DNA of 64,000 bases from Leisingera caerulea DSM 24564 (GCF_000473325.1 NZ_KI421513.1:1125217-1189216); one strand, 5' to 3'; counted from the stretch's first letter, positions 37,354 to 47,257 are shown. Notes: generated by a model not told the origin, from the letters alone. Numbers and translations are program-made.

Positions 37354-37883
37354 ACTGGCAAAAACCGCACTTGGATGACAGCACCGCCGCCGGTGATCAC
37401 CGCGCTGGCGGCGCTCTCCGTCACGACACCTTCTCCGGGGCCGAGACGGTCTGTACCTGCCATCTCCACGCTGCCGGAGACCACTAACAGCACTTGCCAG
37501 CTTTCCGGACCCGGAACTAGGCCGTCTGCCAGAATTCTGGGTTCTGCCGTCACCCGTCCCGGGTCGTAGATCACGTTGAACGCCCTGCAGGGCCCATCTC
37601 GCAAGCGGCAGTGCAAATCCACTCCGCCATCGAAGCACAGTGGCTCCAGAGGCCGGGCCTCCAGCTGCGTGCTGTCGTTGGACAGGGTGTGGCCAGCGCC
37701 TTCGACAACGCAATGGATACGGGCGAGTCCCGGAAAGGCGGAAAACGGGCCGCTTTGGGCGATTTCCGCCAGACTGAGGCGCCAGACCTTCCGGCCGCCT
37801 TCCTTGTGCACGGCCAGTTCGCGGGTCACACCGCCGCCGTTCTTCCAAGGCACTGCCTGAGCGGTTAAAGCGGAGATGCGCAT
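37350..37883 (-). CDS. hutD: HutD-family cupin protein
   Basis: A 177-residue protein with the HutD/Ves signature at its start (ALTAQAVPWKNGGGVTRELA) and a double cupin-like fold (FSAFPGLARIHCVVEGAG, LEPLCFDGGVDLHCRLRDG). HutD occurs in histidine-utilisation loci and has been proposed to limit pathway induction or bind formylglutamate. It converges tail-to-tail on hutF with overlapping stops, an unusual layout for a functional pair. Confidence 0.9.
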   Translation of the reverse strand: MRISALTAQAVPWKNGGGVTRELAVHKEGGRKVWRLSLAEIAQSGPFSAFPGLARIHCVVEGAGHTLSNDSTQLEARPLEPLCFDGGVDLHCRLRDGPCRAFNVIYDPGRVTAEPRILADGLVPGPESWQVLLVVSGSVEMAGTDRLGPGEGVVTESAASAVITGGGAVIQVRFLPV

Positions 37884-38028
37884 CGGGCTATCCTTCTGAC
37901 AATCGGATAAGCCCAGCCATAATGCGGAGAGGTGAAATACCGCAAGCCTTCCGTTTCCTGCTCAACCGGCCTGCGCTGCCCGCGCTATTTGATTGACCAT
38001 CCCCCTGCCCCGGCGCTATGGCGGCGGC

Positions 38029-38376
38029 ATGGAAAAGAAGAAACCCTCCCGCCAGCAAGTCTATACCCTGCTTGTCCAGATCGGCCGCAAGGACGGGGAC
38101 GGGCTACCCGACGGTGCCACAGGTGCGGCGCTGATGATCTATGCCTCCGGCGTGGACGAAGCCGAGGCGGTGCGCGAGACCGTGGCGATCCTCAAACAGG
38201 CCGATACCGCGCCGCTGGATGTAACCGGTTATGGCACGCTGGAAGAGCGCGAGTCCGAGGGCCATGAGATCGGCGACGAGGAACGCGCGCTGATGCAGCG
38301 GGCATTGGAGGAGAACGCGGTGATCGTGGCGCAGATGACCCCGTTCTTCGACGGTGAGGAGCCGGTGTTCCACTGA
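38029..38376 (+). CDS. Conserved-looking hypothetical protein
   Basis: A 115-residue acidic protein that I cannot assign to a named family. It lacks a signal peptide or membrane segment. The pattern TGAALMIYASGVDEAEAVRETVAILKQAD suggests an alpha/beta fold, with a long charged helix ESEGHEIGDEERALMQRALEEN after it. Codon use fits the neighbours, and no competing frame is better. The ATG at 38029 has no clear ribosome-binding site. It converges on the receptor-like gene with 9 bases between. Confidence 0.65.
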   Translation: MEKKKPSRQQVYTLLVQIGRKDGDGLPDGATGAALMIYASGVDEAEAVRETVAILKQADTAPLDVTGYGTLEERESEGHEIGDEERALMQRALEENAVIVAQMTPFFDGEEPVFH

Positions 38377-38385
38377 GAGCCGGCC

Positions 38386-39441
38386 TCAGTTCTGGCTGCC
38401 GAACCATTTGCGGTAGAGGGTGTCGTAGCTGCCGTCCTCCTGCATCGCGAGGAGCGCCTGATTGACCTCCTCCACCAGCGGCGAGCCGGCCGGGAACACC
38501 AGGCCGTAATTTTCGCGCAGGAAGGGCTGGCCGATTGTGTGGCCGTATTGGTGGCCGCCCTGCTGGACGTAGTAATTCAGCACCGGCGCATCAAAGACTA
38601 CAGCGGTCACGTCTCCACGTTCAAACCCTGCCAGCATGTCTTCCAGCCCGGCATAGGCGGAATAGTCGATCTCGCGCCGGTTCAGGAACCCGGCGGCGGT
38701 GGAGCCGTCGATGGTGCCTACGGATTTGCCATAGAGGTCGTTCACCGAGTTCACTGAGCCGCTGATCGCCTCCACCGTCATCACCGCAGTGATCTTGGCA
38801 ACAAAGACCGAGACGATGAACAGCGAGGACACCACCAGCACCACCCCGAACACGCGCCCGACCGGCGTGCGCGGCACCCGTTCCTCAAACCCGCCGTTCA
38901 CCACAAGGTTCAGCGCCCACCAGAAGGAGGGAAACCAGGCCTCTTTCAAGGGGCGGTCGAAATAGGGCTGGGCGCGGCGTTCAAAGGCCCACATCACCAT
39001 GCCGCCGCCGAACAGCAGCAGAAAGGCGATGCCGATCGCAGCAGCCAGGTCCCAAGAAAGCAGCGCCCGCACCAGTGACGGCTGGCGGATCTCATCGGCC
39101 TGAATCATGATTTGCAGGCCGCTTTCGAAGATCGGCTGACTGAAGTCCATCAGCACCTCGCGCGAGGCGGTGATCGAGATATTTGCGGCGGCCAGATCGG
39201 CTTCGCCGCTGCGGACGCCGTCCAGCATGCCAGCAAAACTGTCCGTGCGGTTGATGCGGTACTCCCAGTCAAGCCGCTCTGCCAGGAGCTTGAGGAGTTC
39301 AAGCGAGAAACCGGTGTCGCGCCCCTCCGCCACCATCGAGAACGGCGGCCGGGTGACAGTGTTGACCGTCAGTACCTGCGCAGACAGCAATTGCCCCCAC
39401 AGCAGGAGGAAGGCGGCGGTGATCAGGCGGAGGTACAGCAC
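38386..39441 (-). CDS. Glutamate-receptor-like protein: periplasmic ligand domain with two-TM pore insert
   Basis: A 351-residue protein from the GTG at 39441 (an upstream GTG at 39546 would add 35 unconserved-looking residues before the signal peptide). After a signal peptide (about 1-21), a bacterial-solute-binding (SBP_bac_3) ligand domain is split. Lobe 1 (about 24-115) has [19 protein letters not shown] with the ligand arginine. An inserted channel-like block has TM at about 131-152, a re-entrant stretch [21 protein letters not shown] and TM at about 195-220. Lobe 2 follows to the end. This is the S1-M1-P-M2-S2 order of GluR0-type ionotropic receptors, but the K+ filter TVGYG is absent. 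Confidence 0.78.
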   Translation of the reverse strand: MLYLRLITAAFLLLWGQLLSAQVLTVNTVTRPPFSMVAEGRDTGFSLELLKLLAERLDWEYRINRTDSFAGMLDGVRSGEADLAAANISITASREVLMDFSQPIFESGLQIMIQADEIRQPSLVRALLSWDLAAAIGIAFLLLFGGGMVMWAFERRAQPYFDRPLKEAWFPSFWWALNLVVNGGFEERVPRTPVGRVFGVVLVVSSLFIVSVFVAKITAVMTVEAISGSVNSVNDLYGKSVGTIDGSTAAGFLNRREIDYSAYAGLEDMLAGFERGDVTAVVFDAPVLNYYVQQGGHQYGHTIGQPFLRENYGLVFPAGSPLVEEVNQALLAMQEDGSYDTLYRKWFGSQN

Positions 39442-39714
39442 GGGAACGCTCGGATGGGCCTCTGGGACGGTTTTAACGTCCTTAGGCGGTTCGCCTTTTT
39501 CACGCAAGCGCCTTGGCGCGAAGGGGTAAACGCGTGGCCCGGGCACAGACGGGCGGCTGTGCGGCCTGCTTCCGCCGGAACCACGCGCGCGCGTCCGTCA
39601 TGAAGACCTTGCACGGCTGCTGCAACCGCTCCGGCTGCGTTGGCATTTGCGTGAATTGCGCCGTGTGCCGATCCGCGCTAGGCCTGTGGCCAACGGAACA
39701 TCAGGAGCCTGTCT

Positions 39715-40866
39715 ATGCCGCAAACCGACCCCGCCCGCCTGACCGCCGATCTGATCCGCTGCCCTTCGGTCACGCCGGAAGAAGGCGGCGCTCTGGTGCT
39801 GCTGGAAAAGCTGCTGAGCGCGGCAGGCTTTGAGTGCACCCGCGCCGACCGTGGCGACGTCTCTAATCTGTTCGCCCGCTGGGGTGCCAAGGGGCACGCC
39901 AAAACCTTCGGCTTCAATGGCCATACCGATGTGGTGCCTCTGGGGGATGAAGCCGCTTGGACCATGCCGCCCTTTGGCGCGGAAGAGAGAGACGGGTTCA
40001 TGTACGGCCGCGGCGCCACTGACATGAAATCTGGGGTCGCCGCCTTTGCTGCTGCTGCCATTGATTTCGTCAAGGAGACCCCGCCGGATGGCGCCATCAT
40101 TCTGACCATCACCGGCGACGAGGAAGGCGACGCGGAAGACGGCACCACTGCGCTGCTGGACTACATGGAGCGCCAGGGTGAGAAGATGTCGGTCTGCCTG
40201 GTGGGTGAACCCACCTGCCCGAATGAGATGGGCGAGATGATCAAGATCGGCCGCCGCGGTTCCCTGACTGCCTGGTTCACGGTGACCGGCGTGCAGGGGC
40301 ATTCCGCCTATCCGCACCGCGCCAACAACCCGCTGAATGCAATGGCGCGGCTGATGGACCGGCTGGCCAGCCATGAGCTGGACCAGGGCACCGAGCATTT
40401 CGATGCGTCCACCCTGGCCGTGGTCACCATCGACACCGGCAACACCGCCACAAACGTGATCCCGGCGCAAAGCCGCGCCACTGTGAACATCCGTTTCAAC
40501 GACGCCCATTCCGGCGCCGGCCTGACGGAGTGGCTGCAGGAGGAGGCGGACAAGGTTGCCGCGGAGTTCGGGCTGGAGATCGGGATGAAGGTGAAAGTCT
40601 CCGGCGAGAGCTTCATCACCCCGCCAGGGCCACTGTCGGATCTGGTCGCACAGGCGGTTGAGACGGAGACGGGCCGCAAGCCGGAACTGTCGACCACCGG
40701 CGGCACTTCGGATGCGCGGTTTGTGAAAAATCATTGCCCGGTGGTGGAGTTCGGCCTGGTCGGCAAGACGATGCACCAGGTGGATGAACGGGTCGAGGTC
40801 GCGCAGATCCATCAGCTGAAATCCATCTATGCCCGCATTCTGCAGGACTACTTTGCGAGCGTCTGA
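39715..40866 (+). CDS. dapE: Succinyl-diaminopimelate desuccinylase
   Basis: A 383-residue M20-family zinc metallopeptidase that releases succinate from N-succinyl-LL-diaminopimelate. The motifs [13 protein letters not shown] (first zinc ligand), [27 protein letters not shown] (catalytic glutamate) and the C-terminal [18 protein letters not shown] are those of DapE. With dapB and dapD it completes the succinylase branch apart from dapC, dapF and the early steps. The following glycosyltransferase-like gene starts 6 bases after its stop. Confidence 0.96.
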   Translation: MPQTDPARLTADLIRCPSVTPEEGGALVLLEKLLSAAGFECTRADRGDVSNLFARWGAKGHAKTFGFNGHTDVVPLGDEAAWTMPPFGAEERDGFMYGRGATDMKSGVAAFAAAAIDFVKETPPDGAIILTITGDEEGDAEDGTTALLDYMERQGEKMSVCLVGEPTCPNEMGEMIKIGRRGSLTAWFTVTGVQGHSAYPHRANNPLNAMARLMDRLASHELDQGTEHFDASTLAVVTIDTGNTATNVIPAQSRATVNIRFNDAHSGAGLTEWLQEEADKVAAEFGLEIGMKVKVSGESFITPPGPLSDLVAQAVETETGRKPELSTTGGTSDARFVKNHCPVVEFGLVGKTMHQVDERVEVAQIHQLKSIYARILQDYFASV

Positions 40867-40872
40867 TTTCAC

Positions 40873-41457
40873 GTGAAACGCACCCTGATCATCATGGTCA
40901 AGGAGCCGCGTCCCGGCCGGGTCAAGACCAGGCTGGGCCGGGACATCGGCAGGATCCCGGCCACCTGGTGGTTCCGCCACCAGTCCGCCCGGCTGATCCG
41001 CTCCCTGCGCGATCCACGCTGGCAGATTGTATTGGCAGTCGCGCCCGATACTGCAGTGTTTTCTAAAGCCTGGCCTGCAGACATGCCCCGCCTGCCGCAG
41101 GGAATTGGCGATCTGGGCGCACGCATGAAGCGGGCGCTGTCCGGCCTGCCGTCCAGGCAAAAAGGTCCCGTCTGCCTGATTGGCGCCGATATCCCGGGTA
41201 TCACCCGCGCACATACCGCCCGCGCTTTCTCAGCCCTTGGCAGCCACGATGCGGTATTCGGACCCGCAACGGACGGCGGTTACTGGCTGGTGGGGGTCAA
41301 GCACCCCGGCCGCATGCCCCGCGGCCTGTTCGAAAACACCCGCTGGTCCACCGAACATGCGCTGGCAGATACTCTGCGCACCTTGCCCGGCTGGCGCATT
41401 GCGCTGACGGATACCCTGCAGGACGTCGACACCGCGGCTGACCTGCCACAGCGCTGA
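40873..41457 (+). CDS. DUF2064 / TIGR04282-type glycosyltransferase-like protein
   Basis: A 194-residue nucleotidyl/glycosyltransferase-like protein with the family opening IIMVKEPRPGRVKTRLG, the segment VCLIGADIPGIT and the acidic motif AVFGPATDGGYWLVGV. Proteins of this family are linked to arsenosugar biosynthesis in some bacteria, but they are common outside it. It starts at a GTG 6 bases after dapE and is probably co-transcribed, without an obvious link to lysine synthesis. Confidence 0.85.
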   Translation: MKRTLIIMVKEPRPGRVKTRLGRDIGRIPATWWFRHQSARLIRSLRDPRWQIVLAVAPDTAVFSKAWPADMPRLPQGIGDLGARMKRALSGLPSRQKGPVCLIGADIPGITRAHTARAFSALGSHDAVFGPATDGGYWLVGVKHPGRMPRGLFENTRWSTEHALADTLRTLPGWRIALTDTLQDVDTAADLPQR

Positions 41458-41507
41458 GTCGTGCTTTTCACCATGACGCCGCCCCGCCGCCGTGCTACGC
41501 GGGAAAC

Positions 41508-43781
41508 ATGAGCCGTATTCCATCCAAGGCCGAGATCCTCGACTGGATCTCCGCCAACCCGACCCATACCTCCAAACGCGACATCGCCAAGGCCTTTGGC
41601 ATCAAGGGCGCCGACCGCATCGACCTCAAGCGCATCCTCAAGGAGCTTGAGGCCGAGGGCCACTTGCAGAAGCGCAAGAAGACCTACCGCGACCCGGACC
41701 AGCTGCCGCCGGTGACGGTGCTGCAGGTGAAGGCGCCGAACGAGGACGGTGATCTGTATGGCCGCCCGCTGGAATGGCATGGCGAGGGGGTGGAGCCGAT
41801 CATCCTGATCCTGCCCAAAGCCTCGGATCCCGCCCTGGGCGAAGGCGACAAGATTCTGGCCAAGCTGCAAGCGGTGCCGGATCAGGACCACAACTATGAG
41901 GCCCGGCTGATCCACCGGATCGGCACCAGCGCGAAAAGGGTGCTGGGCATCTTTCGCGCGGGGTCCGAAGGCGGACGGATCGTGCCGATCGACAAGGCAG
42001 CCTCGACCGAATGGACGGTGGCGCCGGATGCCGCAAAGGACGCCCGGGACGGGGAACTGGTCGAGGCCGAACAGGCGGGACCCAAGGGCCGCATGGGCCT
42101 GCCCCGAGCCCGCATCGTGGAACGGCTGGGCGACCCTGCCGCGCCCAAGGCGGTGTCGCTGATCGCCATTCACCAGCATGGCATTCCCGACCACTTCCCC
42201 GACAAGGTGGTGGCTGAGGCCGACACGGCCAAGCCAATGGGACTGAAGGGCCGCGAGGATCTGCGAGATCTGCCGCTGGTCACCATCGACCCGGCAGATG
42301 CGCGCGACCATGACGACGCCTGCTTTGCCCATGCCGACGACGACCCCAAGAACCCGGGCGGCCATGTGATCTGGGTGGCGATTGCCGATGTGGCGACCTA
42401 TGTGCGCCCGGGTTCGGCGCTGGACCGCGAGGCGCGCAAGCGCGGCAACTCCAGCTATTTCCCCGACAGGGTGGTGCCGATGCTGCCCGACCGGCTGTCG
42501 GGCGATTTATGCTCTTTGCACGAAGGCGTGCCGCGCGCCTGTATCGCAGTGCGGATGCAGGTCGATGCCGAGGGCAACAAACTCGGGCACAAGTTCGTGC
42601 GCGGGCTGATGCGCTCTGCCGCCTCGCTGAATTATGCCGAAGTGCAGGAGGCGCAGGACGGCAGCCCCAACGAGAAGACCGCACCGCTGCTGGAGGATGT
42701 GATCAAGCCGCTGTTTGCCGCGTATAAGGCTCTAACAAGGGCAAGAGCCGAACGCGAGCCGCTGGATCTGGACCTGCCCGAGCGCAAGATCGTTCTGGAT
42801 GATGATGGCCATGTCACGTCGGTCGCCTTCCGCGACCGGCTGGATGCGCACAAGCTGATCGAGGAGTTTATGATCCTCGCCAACGTGGCCGCTGCGGAGA
42901 CGCTGATTCAGAAGCGTTCGCCGCTTCTGTTCCGGGTGCATGAAGAGCCCGCACCCGAACGGCTGGAGGCGCTGCGGGAAACCGCGCGCGCGGCAGGCCT
43001 CAACCTGGCCAAGGGACAGGTGCTGCAGACCCGGCATCTGAACGCGCTGCTCAATCATGCGGCGGGGACGGATGATGCGGAGCTGATCAACATCTCCACC
43101 CTGCGGTCGATGCAGCAGGCCTATTACAATCCGGAAAACTTCGGCCACTTTGGCCTGGCGCTGCGCAACTACGCGCATTTCACCTCGCCGATCCGCCGCT
43201 ATGCCGATCTGATCGTGCACCGCTCGCTGATCTCGGCGCACGGCTGGGGCAATGACGGGCTGACGGAGGAAGAGATTGAGCGGCTGGAAGAAACCGCCAC
43301 CCATATCTCCGACACCGAGCGGCGCTCGATGATTGCGGAGCGGGACACCACTGACCGGTATCTGGCGTCTTACCTAAGTGAGCGGGTCGGCAATGAGTTT
43401 GAGGGCCGGATCAGCGGCATCGCCCGTTTCGGCGCTTTTGTGAAGCTGGATGAGACCGGAGCGGACGGGCTGGTGCCAGTGCGTTCGATCGGGCGGGAGT
43501 TCTTCCATTTCGACCCGCAGGCCGGCACGCTGACCGGGTCCGACACTGGACTAACCCTGGCCATCGGCCAGCGGGTGACGGTGCGGCTGACCCAGGCGGC
43601 GCCGGTGACCGGCGGGCTGGAGCTGGAGCTTCTGGCGCTGGAGAATGCGCCCATGCCGTCCGGAGGCGGCCAGCGCGGCCGCCGCAGCCCGGCGGGCCGG
43701 ACTGTCAAGCGCAAGGCAGCGAAATCCAAGCACAAGACCGCCAAGGTGAAGCGCAAGGTGGAACGCAAGCGGCGGAAATGA
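41508..43781 (+). CDS. rnr: Ribonuclease R
   Basis: A 757-residue 3'-to-5' exoribonuclease that degrades structured RNA. An N-terminal winged helix (ILDWISANPTHTSKRDIAKAF) is followed by cold-shock domains. The RNB catalytic core has the metal-binding aspartates in DPADARDHDDACFA, and later FGLALRNYAHFTSPIRRYADL. The S1 domain begins near EFEGRISGIARFGAFVKL, and the tail is lysine/arginine-rich. The length matches the family. It starts 50 bases after the DUF2064 gene. Confidence 0.96.
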   Translation: MSRIPSKAEILDWISANPTHTSKRDIAKAFGIKGADRIDLKRILKELEAEGHLQKRKKTYRDPDQLPPVTVLQVKAPNEDGDLYGRPLEWHGEGVEPIILILPKASDPALGEGDKILAKLQAVPDQDHNYEARLIHRIGTSAKRVLGIFRAGSEGGRIVPIDKAASTEWTVAPDAAKDARDGELVEAEQAGPKGRMGLPRARIVERLGDPAAPKAVSLIAIHQHGIPDHFPDKVVAEADTAKPMGLKGREDLRDLPLVTIDPADARDHDDACFAHADDDPKNPGGHVIWVAIADVATYVRPGSALDREARKRGNSSYFPDRVVPMLPDRLSGDLCSLHEGVPRACIAVRMQVDAEGNKLGHKFVRGLMRSAASLNYAEVQEAQDGSPNEKTAPLLEDVIKPLFAAYKALTRARAEREPLDLDLPERKIVLDDDGHVTSVAFRDRLDAHKLIEEFMILANVAAAETLIQKRSPLLFRVHEEPAPERLEALRETARAAGLNLAKGQVLQTRHLNALLNHAAGTDDAELINISTLRSMQQAYYNPENFGHFGLALRNYAHFTSPIRRYADLIVHRSLISAHGWGNDGLTEEEIERLEETATHISDTERRSMIAERDTTDRYLASYLSERVGNEFEGRISGIARFGAFVKLDETGADGLVPVRSIGREFFHFDPQAGTLTGSDTGLTLAIGQRVTVRLTQAAPVTGGLELELLALENAPMPSGGGQRGRRSPAGRTVKRKAAKSKHKTAKVKRKVERKRRK

Positions 43782-43815
43782 CCAGCTGTCCCCACAGGGA
43801 CAGACCGCAATCTTG

Positions 43816-44238
43816 TCAGGCCGGAATCTCCAGAGGCGGGCTGATGCGGTAGGTCAGCGCCCGCTTGATCAGCCATCCATGGCGGATCGGCTCGACCTCT
43901 GCCGGGTGGTTGAAGAGTACTGCGCGGGTGCCCTCGAACCGGTCCCAGGCCGGGAAAGCCGCAGCGAATTCCGGGATCAGCCGGCTTTGGCAATGCACAA
44001 ACAGGGCAAAGCGCGCGCCCTTGGGTATACCCAGCCGGATCGTGGAGCCGGCCTTGGTTTCCGGTGTGAGGTAAGAAGGCTGGCCCCAGCGCAAGGCTTC
44101 TTCGATCCTCCCGGCCTCCGGCGTTTGCGCGGCGGTGTCAAAGATCAGTTGCCGCAGCACCAGCAGGCCAACCCGGGCCTGACTGTCCGGCACATCAAAC
44201 GCGGCTTCGATTTCGGGACTGGCAAAGGGCGGGATCAT
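43816..44238 (-). CDS. DUF1801 family protein
   Basis: A 140-residue protein of the DUF1801 (YdhG-like) group: EEALRWGQPSYLTPETKAGSTIRLG is split over the typical W-G-x-P-S-Y strand-turn, and the C-terminus has LIKRALTYR. The function is unknown. It overlaps the stop of the upstream GST gene by 4 bases and is therefore co-transcribed. It converges on rnr. Confidence 0.85.
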   Translation of the reverse strand: MIPPFASPEIEAAFDVPDSQARVGLLVLRQLIFDTAAQTPEAGRIEEALRWGQPSYLTPETKAGSTIRLGIPKGARFALFVHCQSRLIPEFAAAFPAWDRFEGTRAVLFNHPAEVEPIRHGWLIKRALTYRISPPLEIPA

Positions 44239-44933
44239 GGCAGCGGCACCGTTTCAAACACGCGTTTAACATAAGGCTTGAGCACCGTATCGTCGAGAAT
44301 GCGGGCCACCAGATCTGTGCGGACCGGGGTTGTCCCCATCGCCTGCAGCATTGAGGCGACGCTGAAATCGGCGCTGGAGATCTGCGGCCCGAACAGGAAG
44401 TCCTGCCCCTTCAGCAAAGCGGTGATAGCCTGCAGGTCCTGTTCAACACGCTGGTTCCGCTCGTCCTCGCTGAACCGCGCGGTGCCCTGGAACACCAGAC
44501 CGTTATGCACCGAGCGGCGGATGGCGCCGGTGACCGGGCGGCGGATCAGGGCGGGAATTTCATGGAAGTACTTGTCGCGAATCGTGGGCCAGACCGCGTC
44601 ATTGTCCCAGCGGTCGCGCACCACGTGGAAATAGAGCGTGTCCTCCGCCATCCGGATCAGCATCTGGGCCTGCGCCCGGTCCCGCGCACCGAGGGCGGCG
44701 TCAAAGTCGGTGCCCTGCTGCTCCAGCCAGGCGCGGATGGCGCTGCTGTCCGGCACCAGCCCGCCGGGCGTGCGCAGCACCGGCAGCTTGCGGTGCGGCA
44801 TCCCGCGGGGGTCATTCAGGTCTTCACGGGTCCAGTTTTTGCCGGAGAATGTCAGCAACAAAGCCGCTTTGACGCAAAACGGGCTGAGGCTGAAAACGGC
44901 GCCGTTGCGGGGATAGGTCAGTAGGGTCAGCAT
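44235..44933 (-). CDS. Glutathione S-transferase family protein
   Basis: A 232-residue protein with a thioredoxin-like N-terminal domain (SLSPFCVKAALLLTFSG, RKLPVLRTPGG, VPDSSAIRAWLEQ with the glutathione-binding aspartate-serine pair) and a helical C-terminal domain (about 85-225, FSVASMLQAMGTTP). Its layout resembles the FAXC/metaxin-like GST group more than classical GSTs. It is divergent from the WYL regulator and overlaps the DUF1801 gene by 4 bases. Confidence 0.87.
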   Translation of the reverse strand: MLTLLTYPRNGAVFSLSPFCVKAALLLTFSGKNWTREDLNDPRGMPHRKLPVLRTPGGLVPDSSAIRAWLEQQGTDFDAALGARDRAQAQMLIRMAEDTLYFHVVRDRWDNDAVWPTIRDKYFHEIPALIRRPVTGAIRRSVHNGLVFQGTARFSEDERNQRVEQDLQAITALLKGQDFLFGPQISSADFSVASMLQAMGTTPVRTDLVARILDDTVLKPYVKRVFETVPLP

Positions 44934-45017
44934 GGGAGGCTCCTGTCGTGTCGGGTTGCGGGCAGACTAGATCCGCATGGTGACAAAAACTGTCATCAGG
45001 CGTAGAGAGAATAGGCT

Positions 45018-45731
45018 ATGTCCCGCACTCACCGCCTCTTTCAGCTGATGCAGGCCCTGCGCCTGGGCCCCGGTCCGCATACCGCCGCGGAACTGGGCCG
45101 CGACCTGGGCGTTTCGGCCCGCAGCATACACCGCGACATTGCCACGCTGCGCGAGATGGGGGCGGTGATTGATGGCGAGGCGGGCTATGGCTTTACCCTG
45201 ATCGAGGACAATGCGCTGCCGCCGATGGGCTTTCGCGACACTGAGCTGGAGGCGCTGGTGCTGGGACTGCGCGAGGTGGAGCTGATCGGCGATCCGGAAC
45301 TGGCGACCGCGGCCTCGGAAGCATTGCGCAAGCTGCAGGCGCGGCTGCCGCCCCGGCAGGCGCACCGGCTGCGCCATGCGGTGCTGGCACCCTACCGGTT
45401 CGAGCGCCCGGTGCCGCCGGCGATTTCGGCACAGGACCTGCGGCAGGCGGCCTGGGACGAGGTGGAGGTGCGCTTTGGCTATACCGATGGCTATGGTGCG
45501 GTGACCGAGCGGCAGGTGAAACCGCTGAGCGTGGTCTATTTCGACCGCTCCACCGTGCTGATTGCCTGGTGCGGCCTGCGCGACGCCGTGCGGGTGTTCC
45601 GGCTGGACCGGATGCGGGAGCTGGAAGTGACAGACCAGAGCTTCCGCCCGCACCGGGTGCCCATGCTGCGGGATGCACTGGAGCAAATGCGCGAGGAACG
45701 GCAGGCGGCAGCCCGCACATGCAAGGACTGA
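45018..45731 (+). CDS. YafY-type transcriptional regulator (HTH + WYL)
   Basis: A 237-residue regulator with an N-terminal helix-turn-helix of the HTH_11 type (RLFQLMQALRLGPG, DLGVSARSIHRDIATLREMG) and a C-terminal WYL domain (VRFGYTDGYGAVTERQVKPLSVVYF, LIAWCGLRDAVRVFRLDRM). WYL domains bind ligands or nucleic acids. The gene is divergent from the GST-DUF1801 operon with 84 bases between, so that operon is a likely target. Confidence 0.92.
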   Translation: MSRTHRLFQLMQALRLGPGPHTAAELGRDLGVSARSIHRDIATLREMGAVIDGEAGYGFTLIEDNALPPMGFRDTELEALVLGLREVELIGDPELATAASEALRKLQARLPPRQAHRLRHAVLAPYRFERPVPPAISAQDLRQAAWDEVEVRFGYTDGYGAVTERQVKPLSVVYFDRSTVLIAWCGLRDAVRVFRLDRMRELEVTDQSFRPHRVPMLRDALEQMREERQAAARTCKD

Positions 45732-45793
45732 CCTCTTTACCCGGGCCCCGCCGCCGCTAGACTGGAGGCGAGCAGTGTATAATGAGGTGCATC

Positions 45794-47125
45794 ATGCGCA
45801 GATGGGTTGCAGCGTCCCTGGTGGCAGGCGGAGCAATGGCGGCAGAAGCCGCGCCGGACAATTCCCTTAGGCCCGCTCAGCGGCCGGAAGCGGTCAAACA
45901 GGAGGCGCAGGATGAGAGCTATCAGCTTGCATCGGCGGCCACGGCCATGAGGCCCGCGGCGCGACCAGCGGCCCCCAAAGCGGTGCAGCCGGAGCCGGCT
46001 GCGGCAGAGCTGAACTTCCAAGGCTGGATCAATGGGTTCCACGACCGCGCCCTGGCCCAGGGCATCAGCGCGCCGGTGCTGGAGAGCGCCTTTTCCGGGG
46101 TCCGCTATGATCCGGAAGTGATCCGGCGTGATCGCAACCAGTCGGAATTCACCAAAACGATCTGGGAATACCTGGACAGCGCAGCCTCTGAGCTGCGGGT
46201 GAAGAACGGCAAGGCGGCGCTGCGGCAGCACCAGGCGCGGCTTGAACAGATCGAGGCCAAGTACGGTGTCGAGAAAGAGATCGTAGTGGCGGTTTGGGGG
46301 CTGGAGAGCAGCTATGGCACCTTCCGCGGCAAGATGGATGTGATCCGCTCGCTGGCGACTTTGGCCTTTGACGGGCGGCGCGGCGCGTTTTTCGAGAGCC
46401 AGCTGGTGGCAGCGCTGAAGATCCTGCAGGCGGGCGACGTTGCCGCCCGCAAGATGACCGGCAGTTGGGCCGGGGCCATGGGGCACACCCAGTTTATCCC
46501 GACGTCCTACCTGGATTACGCGGTGGACTTCACCGGCGACGGCAAGCGCGACATCTGGTCGGACAACCCGGCGGATGCGCTGGCCTCAACCGCGGCATAC
46601 CTCAAGCAGTTCGGCTGGGTGAAGGGCCAGCCCTGGGGCGTGGAGGTGGCGCTGCCCAAGGGGTTTGACTACACCCTTGCCGACAGGGACATCGAGAAAC
46701 TGCCCTCCGAATGGGCGGCCCTTGGCATCAAGGGACTGGACGGGCGCGCGGTGCGCGATCACGGCAAAGCCTCCATCCTGCTGCCGGCGGGCAGCGCGGG
46801 GGCGGCCTTTATGATCTTCCAGAATTTCGCCGTGCTGGAGCGCTACAATACTGCGGATGCCTATGTGATCGGGGTCGGGCATCTGGCCGACCGGATCAAG
46901 GGCGGCGCGCCGATCCAGGGCAGCTGGCCGCGCAGCGACCGGGCCCTGACCCGGTCGGAGCGGGAGGAATTGCAGCAGCGACTGACCTCTGCCGGTTTTG
47001 ATACCGAGGGGGTCGACGGGCGGATTGGGCCGAAGACGATCGGTGCGGTGCGAGCCTATCAAGTGGCCAATGAGTTGACACCGGATGGATATGCCTCACC
47101 CCGGCTGTTGCAGCTGTTGCGGTAA
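45794..47125 (+). CDS. Lytic murein transglycosylase (MltB family) with peptidoglycan-binding domain
   Basis: A 443-residue periplasmic enzyme that cleaves the glycan strand of peptidoglycan. A signal peptide (WVAASLVAGGAMAAEAA) is followed by a linker, the MltB-type SLT_2 domain with the catalytic glutamate in VAVWGLESSYGTF and the segment WAGAMGHTQFIPTSYLDYAVD, and a C-terminal PG_binding_1 domain (GFDTEGVDGRIGPKTIGAVRAYQ). The ATG at 45794 has a GAGGTG ribosome-binding site; an ATG 12 bases earlier overlaps that site and is less likely. Confidence 0.93.
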   Translation: MRRWVAASLVAGGAMAAEAAPDNSLRPAQRPEAVKQEAQDESYQLASAATAMRPAARPAAPKAVQPEPAAAELNFQGWINGFHDRALAQGISAPVLESAFSGVRYDPEVIRRDRNQSEFTKTIWEYLDSAASELRVKNGKAALRQHQARLEQIEAKYGVEKEIVVAVWGLESSYGTFRGKMDVIRSLATLAFDGRRGAFFESQLVAALKILQAGDVAARKMTGSWAGAMGHTQFIPTSYLDYAVDFTGDGKRDIWSDNPADALASTAAYLKQFGWVKGQPWGVEVALPKGFDYTLADRDIEKLPSEWAALGIKGLDGRAVRDHGKASILLPAGSAGAAFMIFQNFAVLERYNTADAYVIGVGHLADRIKGGAPIQGSWPRSDRALTRSEREELQQRLTSAGFDTEGVDGRIGPKTIGAVRAYQVANELTPDGYASPRLLQLLR

Positions 47126-47135
47126 GGGGGGCGCG

Positions 47136-47200
47136 GAGGGGGCCAGCCCCCTCTTGGCCTAGCGGCCAATTCACCCCCGGGATATTTTCAGCCAGATGAA
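47136..47200. repeat. Composite intergenic repeat, copy 4
   Basis: A hairpin (GAGGGGGC at 47136-47143, GCCCCCTC at 47146-47153) is followed by GGGATATTTTCAGCCAGATG at 47179-47198. It lies between the transglycosylase gene and a true terminator. Other copies are at 3037, 20012 and 35802. Confidence 0.72.
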
Positions 47201-47206
47201 CAAGGG

Positions 47207-47239
47207 AAAGGCCCCGCTTGGCGGGGCCTTTTAGGTTTT
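47207..47239 (+). terminator. Rho-independent terminator, convergent genes
   Basis: A perfect 11-bp stem (AAAGGCCCCGC at 47207-47217, GCGGGGCCTTT at 47221-47231) with a TTG loop is followed by TAGGTTTTT. It ends the transglycosylase transcript and may also stop the converging transporter operon. Confidence 0.88.
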
Positions 47240-47257
47240 TCATCCTGTGGTTGGCGA

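Noticed and set aside
39600..39833. Cysteine-rich small frame (MKTLHGCCNRSGCVGICVNC) before dapE
   Set aside because: The cysteines are eye-catching, but the frame runs into dapE in another phase and no ribosome-binding site is seen. Chance is more likely.
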